A stretch of 50,549 bases of DNA from an uncultured Eubacteriales bacterium (GCA_934643185.1 CAKUBN010000011.1:1-50549); one strand, 5' to 3'; numbered from the stretch's first letter, positions 31,739 through 43,160 are shown. Notes: generated by a model from the letters alone, not told the origin. Numbers and translations: made by a program.

Positions 31739-32395
31739 ATGGCATTGATTGTAATTGAAGGTCTGGACGGCAGCGGCAAAGGCACGCAGGCAAAGCTTTT
31801 GTATGATTACGCCTTATCGCGCGGCCGCGCACGGCAGGTAACGTTTCCGGATTATGACTCTCCGTCTTCATCGCTTGTAAAAATGTATCTGAAAGGCGAT
31901 TTCGGAAAAGAGGCGGGAGACGTGAACGCCTACGCCGCAAGCGCATTTTACGCTGTGGATCGCTTTGCAAGCTACCGCATGAAGTGGAAAGACGATTATG
32001 CAAGTGGTATGCCGATCATCTCCGACCGCTATGTGACGTCCAACATTGTATATCAATTAAGTAAGCTGCCAAAAACGGAGTGGAAAGCGTTCGTTTCGTG
32101 GCTTGAAGACCTGGAATATGAAAAATTCGGGCTGCCGAGACCGGATCGTGTGATTTATCTGGATGTGCCGCCGAAAATTTCCCAAAGGCTGCTCACAGAG
32201 CGCTACGCAGGCGACACCACCAAAAAAGACATTCACGAAAGCGACATACATTATCTGCTACATTGCAGGGACTGTGCACTGTACGCCGCAGAGCATTTAA
32301 ACTGGACCGTATTAAACTGCGCCGAGGGCGACACCTTGCGCAGCATTGAAGATATTCATCACGAGATCAAGGAAAAGCTGGAGGATTTATTATGA
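31739..32395 (+). CDS. tmk: Thymidylate kinase family protein
   Basis: Phosphorylates dTMP to dTDP using ATP. The 218-residue product has the P-loop GLDGSGKGTQ (residues 8-17), the DR(Y/F) nucleoside motif in SDRYVTSNIVYQ, and a lid segment around ERYAGDTTKKDIHE. It is slightly longer than the usual 205-215 residues and belongs to a branch common in Clostridia. Only a weak Shine-Dalgarno (AGCAGTAAA) is seen. It overlaps the DJ-1 gene by four bases and heads a run of five genes. Confidence 0.88.
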   Translation: MALIVIEGLDGSGKGTQAKLLYDYALSRGRARQVTFPDYDSPSSSLVKMYLKGDFGKEAGDVNAYAASAFYAVDRFASYRMKWKDDYASGMPIISDRYVTSNIVYQLSKLPKTEWKAFVSWLEDLEYEKFGLPRPDRVIYLDVPPKISQRLLTERYAGDTTKKDIHESDIHYLLHCRDCALYAAEHLNWTVLNCAEGDTLRSIEDIHHEIKEKLEDLL

Positions 32396-32934
32396 TCTAT
32401 GTATTTCTTGCAAACGGATTTGAAGAGATTGAAGCGCTCGCGCCCGTGGATATTCTGCGCCGCGCAGAGCTTGAAGTAAAGACCGTCGGCGTCGGCGGCA
32501 AAACAATCACCGGCTCCCACGGCATCACCGTAACAGCTGACATCGAAGAAAAAGACGTTACAACGGACGATATGGAGCTGATGATCCTGCCCGGCGGCAT
32601 GCCCGGCACACTGAACCTCGAAAAATCGCCGATCGTCACAACCTGCGCGGAATACTGCGCAAAGAACGACATTTACCTTGCGGCAATCTGCGCTGCACCG
32701 AGCGTTCTCGGCCATCTCGGCCTCCTGAACGGTAAGGAAGCTATCTGCTTCCCGGGCTTTGAAGGCGAATTAAAGGGCGCTACAATCTCCGAAAAGCCGG
32801 TCTGCGTAGACGGCAAGATCGTCACGGCAAAGGGTATGGGCGTTGCCGTGCAGTTTGGCTTGACGCTTGCTGGTCTCATGGTCGGCAAGGACGTTGAAAA
32901 GAAGATCCACGACGGCATTCAGTGCACGGATTGA
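32392..32934 (+). CDS. DJ-1/PfpI family protein
   Basis: A 180-residue member of the DJ-1 branch of class I glutamine amidotransferase-like proteins, proposed as protein/nucleic-acid deglycase, glyoxalase III or redox sensor. The reactive cysteine is Cys100 in AAICAAPSVLG, with the partner acidic residue in NGFEEIEA near residue 11 and PGGMPGT at about 68-73. The C-terminal GKIVTAKGMGVAVQFGL is typical. It overlaps tmk (ATGA) and its stop overlaps the next ATG (TGATG). Which activity matters in vivo is unsettled for the family. Confidence 0.92.
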   Translation: MIYVFLANGFEEIEALAPVDILRRAELEVKTVGVGGKTITGSHGITVTADIEEKDVTTDDMELMILPGGMPGTLNLEKSPIVTTCAEYCAKNDIYLAAICAAPSVLGHLGLLNGKEAICFPGFEGELKGATISEKPVCVDGKIVTAKGMGVAVQFGLTLAGLMVGKDVEKKIHDGIQCTD

Positions 32935-33515
32935 TGACCGATACAACCGAAAAAAACGCACTGCGCCGAAAAATGCGTGCGGCACGCAAAGCCTGCACGG
33001 ACCGCGCTACACGGGATGACTGCCTTTTGCAGCGGCTCATGGCACTTTCGGTGTACCAAAAGGCATCGTGTGTTTTGAGCTACGTAAGCTTCGGCACGGA
33101 AGCGGATACGCTCAGAATTCTCGATCGTGTACTTGCAGACGGCAAAGCGCTTTACGTACCGAAATGCGTGCCAAACACGAACCGCATGGTGTTTTACCGC
33201 GTCTCGGCTTTACGCGATCTTTCGCCGGGCGCTTACGACATTTTGGAGCCGAAAGAAGCAGAGGTATATCAAGATGAGGCGAATGCACTGTGCCTTGTGC
33301 CGGGACTGGCGTTTTCAGCAGACGGCGCACGGCTCGGGTACGGCAAAGGGTACTACGATACGTTTTTTGCACGGCATCCGGTTTTAAAACTCGGCCTATG
33401 CTACGATTTTCAGCTCGTGCCGCAAGTGCCGACGCAGCCGCATGATGTACGCATGGACGGTATTTTGACCGACAAGCGGCTCGTTTTGATGGCAGATGAA
33501 GAAAGGATGGAATGA
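32934..33515 (+). CDS. 5-formyltetrahydrofolate cyclo-ligase
   Basis: Converts 5-formyl-THF to 5,10-methenyl-THF with ATP. The 193-residue product has the N-terminal basic helix (KNALRRKMRAARKA), the substrate-binding YVSFGTEADT, and the ATP-site motif RLGYGKGYYDTFF near residue 133. It is translationally coupled to the DJ-1 gene through the TGATG overlap, which favours ATG 32934 over the GTG at 32922. It is in an operon with tmk, so folate-dependent thymidylate supply and dTMP phosphorylation are co-expressed. Confidence 0.92.
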   Translation: MTDTTEKNALRRKMRAARKACTDRATRDDCLLQRLMALSVYQKASCVLSYVSFGTEADTLRILDRVLADGKALYVPKCVPNTNRMVFYRVSALRDLSPGAYDILEPKEAEVYQDEANALCLVPGLAFSADGARLGYGKGYYDTFFARHPVLKLGLCYDFQLVPQVPTQPHDVRMDGILTDKRLVLMADEERME

Positions 33516-33519
33516 AAAT

Positions 33520-34818
33520 ATGAGTGATAACGGCAGGCGCTACGCCCCGAAGGACGCGACACCGCGCAGCCAGAATTCGCGCGAATTCAAGCTGAATCTT
33601 TCCGAAGATCAGCTCAATCACACAGACGAACTGGAGAACTTGCAGGGCTATGCCGGCAGCCGCGCACCACAGCGCGTGGAAGAAAGTTCTGCCGGTGCAC
33701 GCTCCGCCCGCGCGGAACGCAATCAGAAAAAGGAAGCGAAGGAGCACAAGAAAAGAAACCGTGTAAAGGCCAGAAAAAACAAGCGCATTTTCGCGTTCAC
33801 GTGGCTTGCCATGGTTATTCTGGTCTCTCTGACCCTCGCTTCGTACCTGATTGGCGGCTCCAACGATTTTCTCGGTGTAGACCGCATGGATTCCGAAGTG
33901 GAGGTCACGATTCCCGAAAACGTGACACAGGACCAGCTGACAGACATTCTTTACAAGAGCCACGCGATCGATAAGCCGGAGTTTTTCTCCCTTTTCTGCA
34001 AATTCACCACGGAAATGGAGTATTTTGAACCCGGCACGTATACGATCAAAACAAACTACGATTATAAGCAGCTTGTCAATACCTTACAGTCCGGCCCGGA
34101 TCTCGGCGAAGAGATCACCGTCATGTTCCGTGAGGGCATCACGGTGCAGCAGCTTGCCGCTTTGCTGGAAGAAAACGGCCTGCACACTGCAGACGAGATC
34201 CTTGAAGCCTGCAACTCTTCGGATTACGACAGCTACTCGGATGTTGCAGCCATCACGAACACAAGTGACCGCTACTATAAGCTCGAGGGCTATCTGTTCC
34301 CGGATACGTACCAGTTCTTTGAAAACGATACGGTAGAATCGATCCTTGACCGCTTCCTCAATAACTTTGAAAATAAGCTCACCGACGAAATGCGCGATGA
34401 CATTGCGAAATCCGGCTATACTACGGATCAGATCATCACGCTCGCTTCCATCATTCAGGCAGAAGCCGCAAATACGGACGACATGTATATGATCTCCGCT
34501 ATTTTGCGCAACCGACTGGAAAACGGCGCGGAGCATGACATCCACACGCTGGACTGCGACTCCACAGTTTATTATCCGTACAAAACCGCGAATGACGCGC
34601 CGGAGGGCTTCGTAAGCTCGTACTCCACGTATGACAACAGCGGCCTGCCGGCAGGCCCGATCTGCAACCCGGGTCTTGAAGCTATTAAGGCGGCAATCTA
34701 TCCGTCCGAAGAGGGCAGCGAGTATTACTTCTTCTGCCATGACAGTGACGGCACCCCGTACTATGCTTCCACAATGGACGAGCATTTGATGAACATGGCG
34801 GAGGCCGGTCTGCTGTAA
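33520..34818 (+). CDS. mltG: Endolytic murein transglycosylase MltG (YceG-like)
   Basis: Cleaves nascent glycan strands and sets their length. The 432-residue product has a cytosolic N-terminus of about 90 residues rich in charge (many Arg/Lys/Glu), one membrane segment (about 96-116, FAFTWLAMVILVSLTLASYL), and a LysM-like domain. The YceG catalytic domain shows ASIIQAEAANTDDM (catalytic Glu), AILRNRL and SSYSTYDNSGLPAGPICNPG, and ends with YYFFCHDSDGTPYYAST. GAAAGGATGG lies before ATG 33520, inside the end of the cyclo-ligase gene. It lies upstream of a U32 peptidase gene, as in the B. subtilis yrrL-yrrN/O region. Confidence 0.94.
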   Translation: MSDNGRRYAPKDATPRSQNSREFKLNLSEDQLNHTDELENLQGYAGSRAPQRVEESSAGARSARAERNQKKEAKEHKKRNRVKARKNKRIFAFTWLAMVILVSLTLASYLIGGSNDFLGVDRMDSEVEVTIPENVTQDQLTDILYKSHAIDKPEFFSLFCKFTTEMEYFEPGTYTIKTNYDYKQLVNTLQSGPDLGEEITVMFREGITVQQLAALLEENGLHTADEILEACNSSDYDSYSDVAAITNTSDRYYKLEGYLFPDTYQFFENDTVESILDRFLNNFENKLTDEMRDDIAKSGYTTDQIITLASIIQAEAANTDDMYMISAILRNRLENGAEHDIHTLDCDSTVYYPYKTANDAPEGFVSSYSTYDNSGLPAGPICNPGLEAIKAAIYPSEEGSEYYFFCHDSDGTPYYASTMDEHLMNMAEAGLL

Positions 34819-34849
34819 CGGACACAGCATTTACAATAACGAAGCTACC

Positions 34850-34885
34850 TGTGCCTTTCCGGCGAATTTTGTCCGGGAAGGCACA
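34850..34885 (+). other. Intergenic stem-loop between mltG and the U32 gene
   Basis: TGTGCCTTTCCGG (34850-34862) pairs with TCCGGGAAGGCACA (34872-34885) with one mismatch. No T-tract follows, so it is more likely an RNA processing or stabilising hairpin than a terminator. Confidence 0.5.
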
Positions 34886-34908
34886 AATGCAGTAAAGGAA
34901 TGAATTTC

Positions 34909-36129
34909 ATGGAACAAAAACGATATAACGCGCCGGAGCTTTTGGCGCCGGTCGGCGATATGGAGCGCCTGATTTCTGCTGTGCGCTATGGTGCAGATGC
35001 GGTGTACCTTGCCGGTAAATCCTTCGGCATGCGCTCTGCGCCCTCCAACTTCACAAACGAAGAGCTTGAAAAAGCCATTCAGTATTGCCACGCGCAGGGC
35101 GTGAAGGTCTACGTCACCTGCAATATCTTGCCGCATAATGCAGAGCTTGCCGCACTGCCGGCGTTTCTCGAGTTTTGTCAGGCGATCGGCGTAGACGCGT
35201 TCATCATGACCGACCTCGGTGTGATGGCCATGGCGAAAAAATATGCGCCGAACGTCGCGATACACATCTCCACGCAGGCCGGCGTTGTGAACTACGAGAC
35301 CGCAAACGCGTTTTACAACATGGGCGCAGAACGCGTTGTGCTGGCACGCGAGCTCTCGTTTGAGGAGATCGCGGAGATCCGCGCCAAAACGCCGAAGGCG
35401 CTTGAGATCGAAGCATTCGTGCACGGCGCGATGTGTGTTTCGTTCTCCGGCCGCTGCCTGCTCTCGAACTATATGACCGGCAGAGACGCAAACCACGGCG
35501 ACTGCGCACAGCCGTGCCGCTGGGATTATTATCTCGTCGAGCGCACACGCCCAGATCAGGTATTCACCATTGAGCAGGATCAGAAATCGACGTATGTGTT
35601 CAACTCCCGCGACATGTGCATGATTGAACACATCCCGCAGCTCATTGAATGCGGCATTTCGAGCCTCAAGATCGAAGGCCGTGCAAAATCCGCCTACTAC
35701 GTTGCCTGCGTGACAAATGCATACCGCCACGGCATTGACGCCATCGTAAACGACAAGCCGCTTCCGCAGTGGGTGATCGACGAAACGGAGAAGATCAGCC
35801 ACCGCGCATACAGCACCGGCTTTTACAGCGGTCACGAGCCGGGGCAGACTGTAAATAACGGCGGATATATCCGCGGCTGGGACGTTGCTGCCGTGTGCAC
35901 CGGCGAAGAAAACGGTATGGTGCGTCTTTCGCAGCGCAACCGCTTCTTCCGCGGCGAGACCGTCAGCGTATTGGAGCCGGGCGAAGTACCGTATGACCTC
36001 ACGCTCAATGAGATCTATAACGGCGACATGGAGCCGATTGAAGCCGCCCCGCATGCGACCATGACGGTCTACCTCAAGACCGACCGAAAAATCAAAGAAG
36101 GCGCGTTTTTAAGAGTGAAGCGCGCTTGA
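34909..36129 (+). CDS. U32 family peptidase (TrhP/RlhA-type)
   Basis: A 406-residue member of family U32, of which several members are now linked to hydroxylation of tRNA U34 (TrhP) or 23S rRNA (RlhA) rather than proteolysis. Signature features are ELLAPVGDMERLISAVRYGADAVYLG-like sequence at the start and the U32 motif EAFVHGAMCVSFSGRCLLS, with the Cys residues of the presumed Fe-S site (CVS, GRC, CAQPCRWDY). It shows IEGRAKSAYYVA later. ATG 34909 is preferred over ATG 34900, which directly abuts AAAGGA. The mltG neighbour supports the YrrN/YrrO (TrhP) group. Confidence 0.88.
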   Translation: MEQKRYNAPELLAPVGDMERLISAVRYGADAVYLAGKSFGMRSAPSNFTNEELEKAIQYCHAQGVKVYVTCNILPHNAELAALPAFLEFCQAIGVDAFIMTDLGVMAMAKKYAPNVAIHISTQAGVVNYETANAFYNMGAERVVLARELSFEEIAEIRAKTPKALEIEAFVHGAMCVSFSGRCLLSNYMTGRDANHGDCAQPCRWDYYLVERTRPDQVFTIEQDQKSTYVFNSRDMCMIEHIPQLIECGISSLKIEGRAKSAYYVACVTNAYRHGIDAIVNDKPLPQWVIDETEKISHRAYSTGFYSGHEPGQTVNNGGYIRGWDVAAVCTGEENGMVRLSQRNRFFRGETVSVLEPGEVPYDLTLNEIYNGDMEPIEAAPHATMTVYLKTDRKIKEGAFLRVKRA

Positions 36130-36131
36130 AT

Positions 36132-36178
36132 AACACCTCCGTATAGGGACCATACTTTTCCTGTACGGAGGTGTTTTT
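36132..36178 (+). terminator. Terminator-like hairpin that contains the PBP Shine-Dalgarno
   Basis: AACACCTCCGTA (36132-36143) pairs perfectly with TACGGAGGTGTT (36164-36175), followed by TTT and then the ATG of the PBP gene at 36179. It starts a few bases after the U32 stop codon. The right arm includes GGAGG (36167-36171), the only Shine-Dalgarno of the PBP gene. It would both terminate transcription and, if read through, hide the ribosome site. Confidence 0.8.
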
Positions 36179-37777
36179 ATGTCCACACGCAGGATCATTG
36201 CAGCGTATGCGTTTGTAATGTTCTTTCTCGTCATCGCGCTGCTCGGCACCGTGACCGCCGCGTTTGGCGGTACAAGCTATACGGAAGCCGCCGGGCGGCA
36301 AAGCTTATATACTCTAACGGCGGCTAAGGCGCGCGGTACGATTTACGACCGCAATTTGCAGCCGCTCACAAACGCTGAACGCGTATATATCGCCGCCGTG
36401 ATCCCCACGCGGGAAGCGCTCGCCAAGCTGAACCGCGCCGTACCCGAAGAAAAGCGTGAGGTTCTGCGCACGGCGCTCGAAAGCGGCAAACCGTTTTTGA
36501 TCGAGGTCACGACACCGGTCAGTGACGACGGCATCCAGACGTTTTCTGTCACCAAACGATACACAGAGCCGCAGCCGGCAGCGAATCTGCTCGGGTATCT
36601 CGACAGCGACTATAACAGCGCGGATGGTATAGAAAAGAGCTTTGACGCACTGCTCGCGGAAAACCACGGGGAAATTGACGTTACCTTTGCCATCGATGCG
36701 CTCGGCAATGCCATATCCGGCGAAACGATGCATGTGGAAAACACGTACCGCATTGCAGACGGCGGCGTGATGCTGACGCTGAACAGAGCCATGCAGCAGT
36801 GTGTGGAAAGCGCCTGTGCGGAAATTCAAAAGGGCGCCGCCGTTGTCTTAGACTGCAAAAGCGGCGAAATTTTAGCATCCGCAAGCTTTCCGGCCGTCGA
36901 CCCGAATGATCTTGCCGCGTGCATGGAAAACGAAGACGCGCCGTTTGTAAACCGCGCCTTATGTGCGTATACGCCCGGTTCGGTCTTCAAGCTCGTCTGT
37001 GCCGCCGCGGCGCTCGAAAACGGCGTCGATTACAAAGAGCCATACACCTGCACCGGCAGTACCGTTGTCGACGGCCTCACGATCACCTGTTACGGCGGCA
37101 AGGCGCACGGGGAAGTGAATCTCCACACGGCACTGCGCAGCTCATGCAATGGGTATTTCATACAGCTCGTGCAGAAGCTTGGCGCGGAAAAGGTTTTAGG
37201 TATGGCTGAAAAGCTCGGCTTCGGCGCATCCATCCCGCTTGCAGACGGTTTAGAAACGGCCGCAGGCACGCTTTCCAACGCGACAGATTTAAACAACGCC
37301 CGCGCGCTCGCACTGTTTTCGTTCGGGCAGGGGGAAACCACCGTCTCTCCGCTGAATTTAGCCGCTGCTGTAAACGCGATTGCAGCTGACGGTATTTATA
37401 CCGTGCCACGGCTCGTGCTCGGCACAGTCGATACAAATTTATCCGTCTCTGAAACCGAAGAAAACACCGGCGAAAAAGTCATGGAGCCGACGACGGCCGC
37501 GCGCTTACGCGCCTATATGGAAAGCACCGCGCGCTTTGGTACAGCACGGGTCGGCGCACCGCAAAACTGTGTTTCCGGCATCAAAACCGGCACGGCGCAG
37601 ACAGGCGTATTGGATGAAACCGGGGAGGAGATTCAAAACTACTGGTACGCAGGCTACATCTGCAGCGCGCAGGAGGAACCGCTTTATACAGTCGTTGTCC
37701 TGGAAGAAACCGCCGGAGAAACGCATGTGCCGCAGGCTTTCCGCGAAATCGGCGAGGCACTTGTCGATTTTAATTGA
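36179..37777 (+). CDS. Class B penicillin-binding protein (transpeptidase)
   Basis: Cell-wall cross-linking transpeptidase anchored by one N-terminal membrane segment (about residues 7-29), 532 residues. The dimerisation domain begins with ARGTIYDRNLQPL (51-63). The transpeptidase domain carries the three active-site motifs SVFK (Ser268, Lys271), SCN (322-324) and KTG (469-471). The overall size and GxxPGSxFK context resemble PBP2/SpoVD/FtsI-type enzymes, but the pedestal is short and there is no PASTA domain. A sporulation-specific role (SpoVD-like, or the PbpA family of Clostridia) is possible. Its Shine-Dalgarno is buried in a terminator-like hairpin, so expression may be conditional. Confidence 0.92.
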   Translation: MSTRRIIAAYAFVMFFLVIALLGTVTAAFGGTSYTEAAGRQSLYTLTAAKARGTIYDRNLQPLTNAERVYIAAVIPTREALAKLNRAVPEEKREVLRTALESGKPFLIEVTTPVSDDGIQTFSVTKRYTEPQPAANLLGYLDSDYNSADGIEKSFDALLAENHGEIDVTFAIDALGNAISGETMHVENTYRIADGGVMLTLNRAMQQCVESACAEIQKGAAVVLDCKSGEILASASFPAVDPNDLAACMENEDAPFVNRALCAYTPGSVFKLVCAAAALENGVDYKEPYTCTGSTVVDGLTITCYGGKAHGEVNLHTALRSSCNGYFIQLVQKLGAEKVLGMAEKLGFGASIPLADGLETAAGTLSNATDLNNARALALFSFGQGETTVSPLNLAAAVNAIAADGIYTVPRLVLGTVDTNLSVSETEENTGEKVMEPTTAARLRAYMESTARFGTARVGAPQNCVSGIKTGTAQTGVLDETGEEIQNYWYAGYICSAQEEPLYTVVVLEETAGETHVPQAFREIGEALVDFN

Positions 37778-37802
37778 CAAGCCGGTAAAAAAGCATTATA
37801 AT
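37774..37802 (+). promoter_or_regulatory. Consensus promoter of the MazG-like gene
   Basis: TTGACA (37774-37779), 17 bp, TATAAT (37797-37802). The -35 box includes the stop codon of the PBP gene. Confidence 0.88.
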
Positions 37803-37826
37803 AGGATGTGTATGAGGGGTGGAAAT

Positions 37827-38153
37827 ATGGCAAGCCTGAATCTTGAAGATATGCAGCAGATCCAAAAAGAGCTGCAGGCAAAGTATCTCGAAAAATGGGG
37901 CGGCCTATCTCCGAAAATCGGTCGCGATAAGCTCCTTTGGATGATGATCGAAGCGGGTGAAGTTGCCGACATCATCAAGAAAAAGGGCGACGACGCGATT
38001 TTAAATGACCCCGAAACAAGGCATCACTTCACGGAAGAAGTGTGTGACGTGCTCATGTATTTAAACGATGTTCTGCTGTGCTACGGCATCACGCCGGATG
38101 AAGTCGAAAACGTGTATCTCGAAAAGCACAAGCGAAACATGAGCCGCTGGTAA
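37827..38153 (+). CDS. MazG-like nucleotide pyrophosphohydrolase
   Basis: A 108-residue all-alpha NTP pyrophosphohydrolase of the MazG/dUTPase superfamily, likely hydrolysing a (d)NTP to the monophosphate and pyrophosphate. The metal-binding helices are clear: MMIEAGEVADIIKK (residues 37-50), then FTEEVCDVLMYLND (73-86), giving the E-x-x-E/D and E-x-x-D pairs that hold Mg2+. GGGGTGG lies before the ATG at 37827. It has a consensus promoter and stands apart from the PBP gene. Substrate is unknown; house-cleaning of damaged or surplus dNTPs is the family role. Confidence 0.85.
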   Translation: MASLNLEDMQQIQKELQAKYLEKWGGLSPKIGRDKLLWMMIEAGEVADIIKKKGDDAILNDPETRHHFTEEVCDVLMYLNDVLLCYGITPDEVENVYLEKHKRNMSRW

Positions 38154-38176
38154 TTGGATTTAATTTTCATAATTTT

Positions 38177-38408
38177 AACGGCACGGGCAAATGCGCATGG
38201 CTGCACCGAACAGAGAACGGATCCACAGGCTGGAAGATCCCCGGCAGGCAGTATGTACAGGCCAACCCGCATGATTGCCGCACAGTGAGGAGCTGTGCCG
38301 TTTTCCGCGTTAAGGAGTTCAAAGTGGTGTGTGAAGGCTTTCATGCACAATTTGGGTGGTACCACGGAACTGTCCGTCCCATTGCGGAGGACAGTTCTTA
38401 TTTTTTTG
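38177..38408 (+). promoter_or_regulatory. T-box riboswitch leader
   Basis: Stem I region contains CAGAGA (about 38211-38216) followed by the hairpin GGATC...GATCC with GGCTGGAA, as in T-box distal stems. The T-box sequence TGGGTGGTACCACGG is at 38353-38367, followed by the terminator GAACTGTCC (38367-38375) / GGACAGTTC (38389-38397) and TTATTTTTTT. Uncharged tRNA should favour the antiterminator and expression. The UGGU bulge predicts a tRNA with discriminator A, consistent with tRNA-Ala but not specific. I could not place the specifier codon with confidence. It precedes an M42 peptidase and alaS. Confidence 0.9.
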
Positions 38409-38424
38409 TAAGGAGTGGCAAAAC

Positions 38425-39447
38425 ATGAATATGGACTATTGCCTTTCCGAGCTCAAAGCCCTGCTTTCCATCGATTCTCCGTCCGGCTTTACGGATAAAG
38501 CGGCGGATTATCTCATCGGTGAACTGACAGCACTCGGCTATGCTCCGGAAAAAACAAGAAAAGGCGGCGTTTTCTGCTGCCTCGGCGGCGAGGGCAGCCC
38601 GCTTGTGCTCATGGCACACGTAGATACGCTCGGCGGCATGATCTCTACGATCAAGCCAAACGGCCGCATCACGATCACGCCGATCGGCGGCCTGCGCGCC
38701 GAAAACTGTGAAGCGGAAAACTGCCGCATTTACTCGCGCTTTTCCGGCGTTTACAGCGGCACCCTGCAGCTTTGCAACGCGTCGATCCACGTAAACGGCT
38801 CCTACGGCGAAAAGCTGCGCACGTTTGAGACGACCGAGGTCGTGCTCGATGAGCCGGTAAAATCTGCCGGCGATGTGCGCGCACTCGGCATTGAAGTGGG
38901 CGATTTCGTCTGCTTCGACCCGCGCACCGTCATCACGGAAAGTGGCTACATCAAGAGCCGTTTTCTCGATGATAAGCTCAGCGCTGCGATGCTGCTTGCA
39001 CTCGCAAAGGAGATCAAGGACAACAATCGCACATTGAAACGCAAAGTTTACCTGCACTTTACGGTGTATGAAGAGGTCGGCCACGGTGCTTCCGCTTCCG
39101 TGCCGAACGACGCCGAAGAGCTTATCAGCGTCGATATGGGCTGCGTGGGCGATGGGCTCACCTGCACAGAGCGCGAGGTATCCATCTGCGCGAAGGATTC
39201 CGGCGGCCCGTACAATTACGCCGTGACGACCGCGCTTGTGGAAGCGGCAAAGTCCGTCGGTGCAAAGTACGCCGTGGACGTTTACCCGCATTATGGCTCC
39301 GACGTAGAAGCGTCGCTGCGTTCCGGCTGGGATGTGCGCCACGGCCTCATCGGCGCAGGCGTTTACGCTTCGCACGGCTACGAGCGCTCCCACATTGAGG
39401 GCGTTGAAAACACGTTAAAGCTGCTTGAGGCTTATGTTTTAAACTAA
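38425..39447 (+). CDS. M42 family metallo-aminopeptidase
   Basis: Di-metal cytosolic aminopeptidase of the glutamyl/deblocking aminopeptidase family (FrvX/YsdC-like), usually forming dodecameric tetrahedra that trim peptides. The 340-residue product shows LMAHVDTLGGM (metal His and Asp), SRFLDDKLSAAMLL (bridging Asp), TVYEEVGHGAS (catalytic Glu-Glu), SVDMGCVGDG (Asp) and a late His in YASHGYERSHIEG. AAGGAG lies 9 bases before ATG 38425. It is directly under the T-box leader and is followed by alaS without a terminator, so it should be induced on amino-acid (probably alanine) shortage, when peptide recycling would help. Confidence 0.92.
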   Translation: MNMDYCLSELKALLSIDSPSGFTDKAADYLIGELTALGYAPEKTRKGGVFCCLGGEGSPLVLMAHVDTLGGMISTIKPNGRITITPIGGLRAENCEAENCRIYSRFSGVYSGTLQLCNASIHVNGSYGEKLRTFETTEVVLDEPVKSAGDVRALGIEVGDFVCFDPRTVITESGYIKSRFLDDKLSAAMLLALAKEIKDNNRTLKRKVYLHFTVYEEVGHGASASVPNDAEELISVDMGCVGDGLTCTEREVSICAKDSGGPYNYAVTTALVEAAKSVGAKYAVDVYPHYGSDVEASLRSGWDVRHGLIGAGVYASHGYERSHIEGVENTLKLLEAYVLN

Positions 39448-39503
39448 GTCACAGCTTTTAGATATTATTCTATCTGCAAATTATAAAAGGAATGGTGAAT
39501 ACA

Positions 39504-42137
<2,634 letters not shown>

Positions 42138-42185
42138 GTTCTCTCTATACGTTCTATATAAAATCTCAAGAAAGGAGAAAGGCAA

Positions 42186-42524
42186 ATGGGCTGCATTTTC
42201 TGCAAGATTGCCAACGGCGAGATTCCGAGCACGAAGGTCTACGAAGACGACAAAATGCTCGCATTCCGTGACCTCGACCCGCAGGCGCCGGTGCACATTC
42301 TGATGATTCCAAAGGAGCACATCGCTTCCGCAGATGACCTTACGGAAGAAAACGCGCAGATCGTCGCACATATCTTCACGGTCGCAAAGAAGATTGCGGC
42401 GGCAGAAGGTCTCACGAACGGCTACCGCATCGTCAACAACTGCGGCGAAGACGGCGGACAGACCGTAAAGCACCTGCATTTCCACCTGCTCGGCGGACGC
42501 TCTATGGCGTGGCCTCCGGGCTGA
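42186..42524 (+). CDS. HIT family protein (HINT/PKCI type)
   Basis: A 112-residue nucleotide hydrolase/transferase of the histidine-triad superfamily. It is complete and compact: MGCIFCKIANGEIPSTKVYEDD at the start, then the triad in VKHLHFHLLGG (residues about 97-107) and the Hint-type ending RSMAWPPG. Hint enzymes hydrolyse adenosine phosphoramidates and aminoacyl-adenylates, so a place after alaS is sensible: it could clear alanyl-AMP, though this is inferred. AAAGGAG precedes the ATG, 48 bases after alaS. Confidence 0.94.
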   Translation: MGCIFCKIANGEIPSTKVYEDDKMLAFRDLDPQAPVHILMIPKEHIASADDLTEENAQIVAHIFTVAKKIAAAEGLTNGYRIVNNCGEDGGQTVKHLHFHLLGGRSMAWPPG

Positions 42525-42573
42525 TTCCCCGCATATAACGAAAATCGATAATTTTTGAAGGTAGGTTTTTACA

Positions 42574-43113
42574 ATGGGTGAAGTTTATAAGATGACGATC
42601 GCCGGCTGTGAACGCGAGCTGCCGATCTGCCCGATCAGCGATACGCTGGATATTGCCGGTTTTGTTATGTTCGGCGATGTAGAGATCACCGAGAAGGCCG
42701 CAAAAGCGCTGATGGAAAAGTGCCCGGAGCACGACATCATCATCACGGCGGAGTCTAAGGGCATTCCGCTGGCTTACGAGATGGCGCGCATCGGCTGCCG
42801 TCAGTACGTTGTTGCACGTAAGGGCATCAAGGCGTACATGACGAACCCGATCAAGGTCGAGGTGAAATCCATCACGACCGACCACATCCAGACGCTGTAC
42901 CTCTCCGAAGAAGACTGCGCAATGCTGAAGGGTAAGCGTATTCTCATCGTAGACGACGTCATCAGCACCGGTGAATCGCTGAGCGCGTTGGAAGATCTCG
43001 TGCATGAGATCGGCGGTAACGTCGTCGGCAAGGCGGCTGTGCTCGCCGAGGGCGATGCAAAGGATCGTACGGATATCATCTATCTGGAGCCGCTCCCGCT
43101 GTTCTTCAAGTAA
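42574..43113 (+). CDS. Type I phosphoribosyltransferase (adenine PRTase-like)
   Basis: A 179-residue purine-salvage type phosphoribosyltransferase. The PRPP-binding loop is RILIVDDVISTGESLSAL (residues about 124-141), and the flexible region contains the conserved TAESKGIPLAYEMAR. Similarity is closest to adenine PRTase and the related regulatory PRTases. Compared with standard Apt the hood region is divergent (VMFGDVEITEKAAKALMEK), so the base bound is uncertain. GAAGGTAGG lies before the ATG. It ends in a terminator and is the last gene of the M42-alaS-HIT-PRT run. Confidence 0.85.
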   Translation: MGEVYKMTIAGCERELPICPISDTLDIAGFVMFGDVEITEKAAKALMEKCPEHDIIITAESKGIPLAYEMARIGCRQYVVARKGIKAYMTNPIKVEVKSITTDHIQTLYLSEEDCAMLKGKRILIVDDVISTGESLSALEDLVHEIGGNVVGKAAVLAEGDAKDRTDIIYLEPLPLFFK

Positions 43114-43127
43114 TTTCATAAAAGCTA

Positions 43128-43160
43128 AAAAAGCTGTTCGCTTCGGCGGGCAGCTTTTTG
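43128..43160 (+). terminator. Terminator after the PRTase gene
   Basis: AAAAAGCTG (43128-43136) pairs with CAGCTTTTT (43151-43159), with CGC/GCG pairing and a TTCG tetraloop at the top. Confidence 0.88.
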
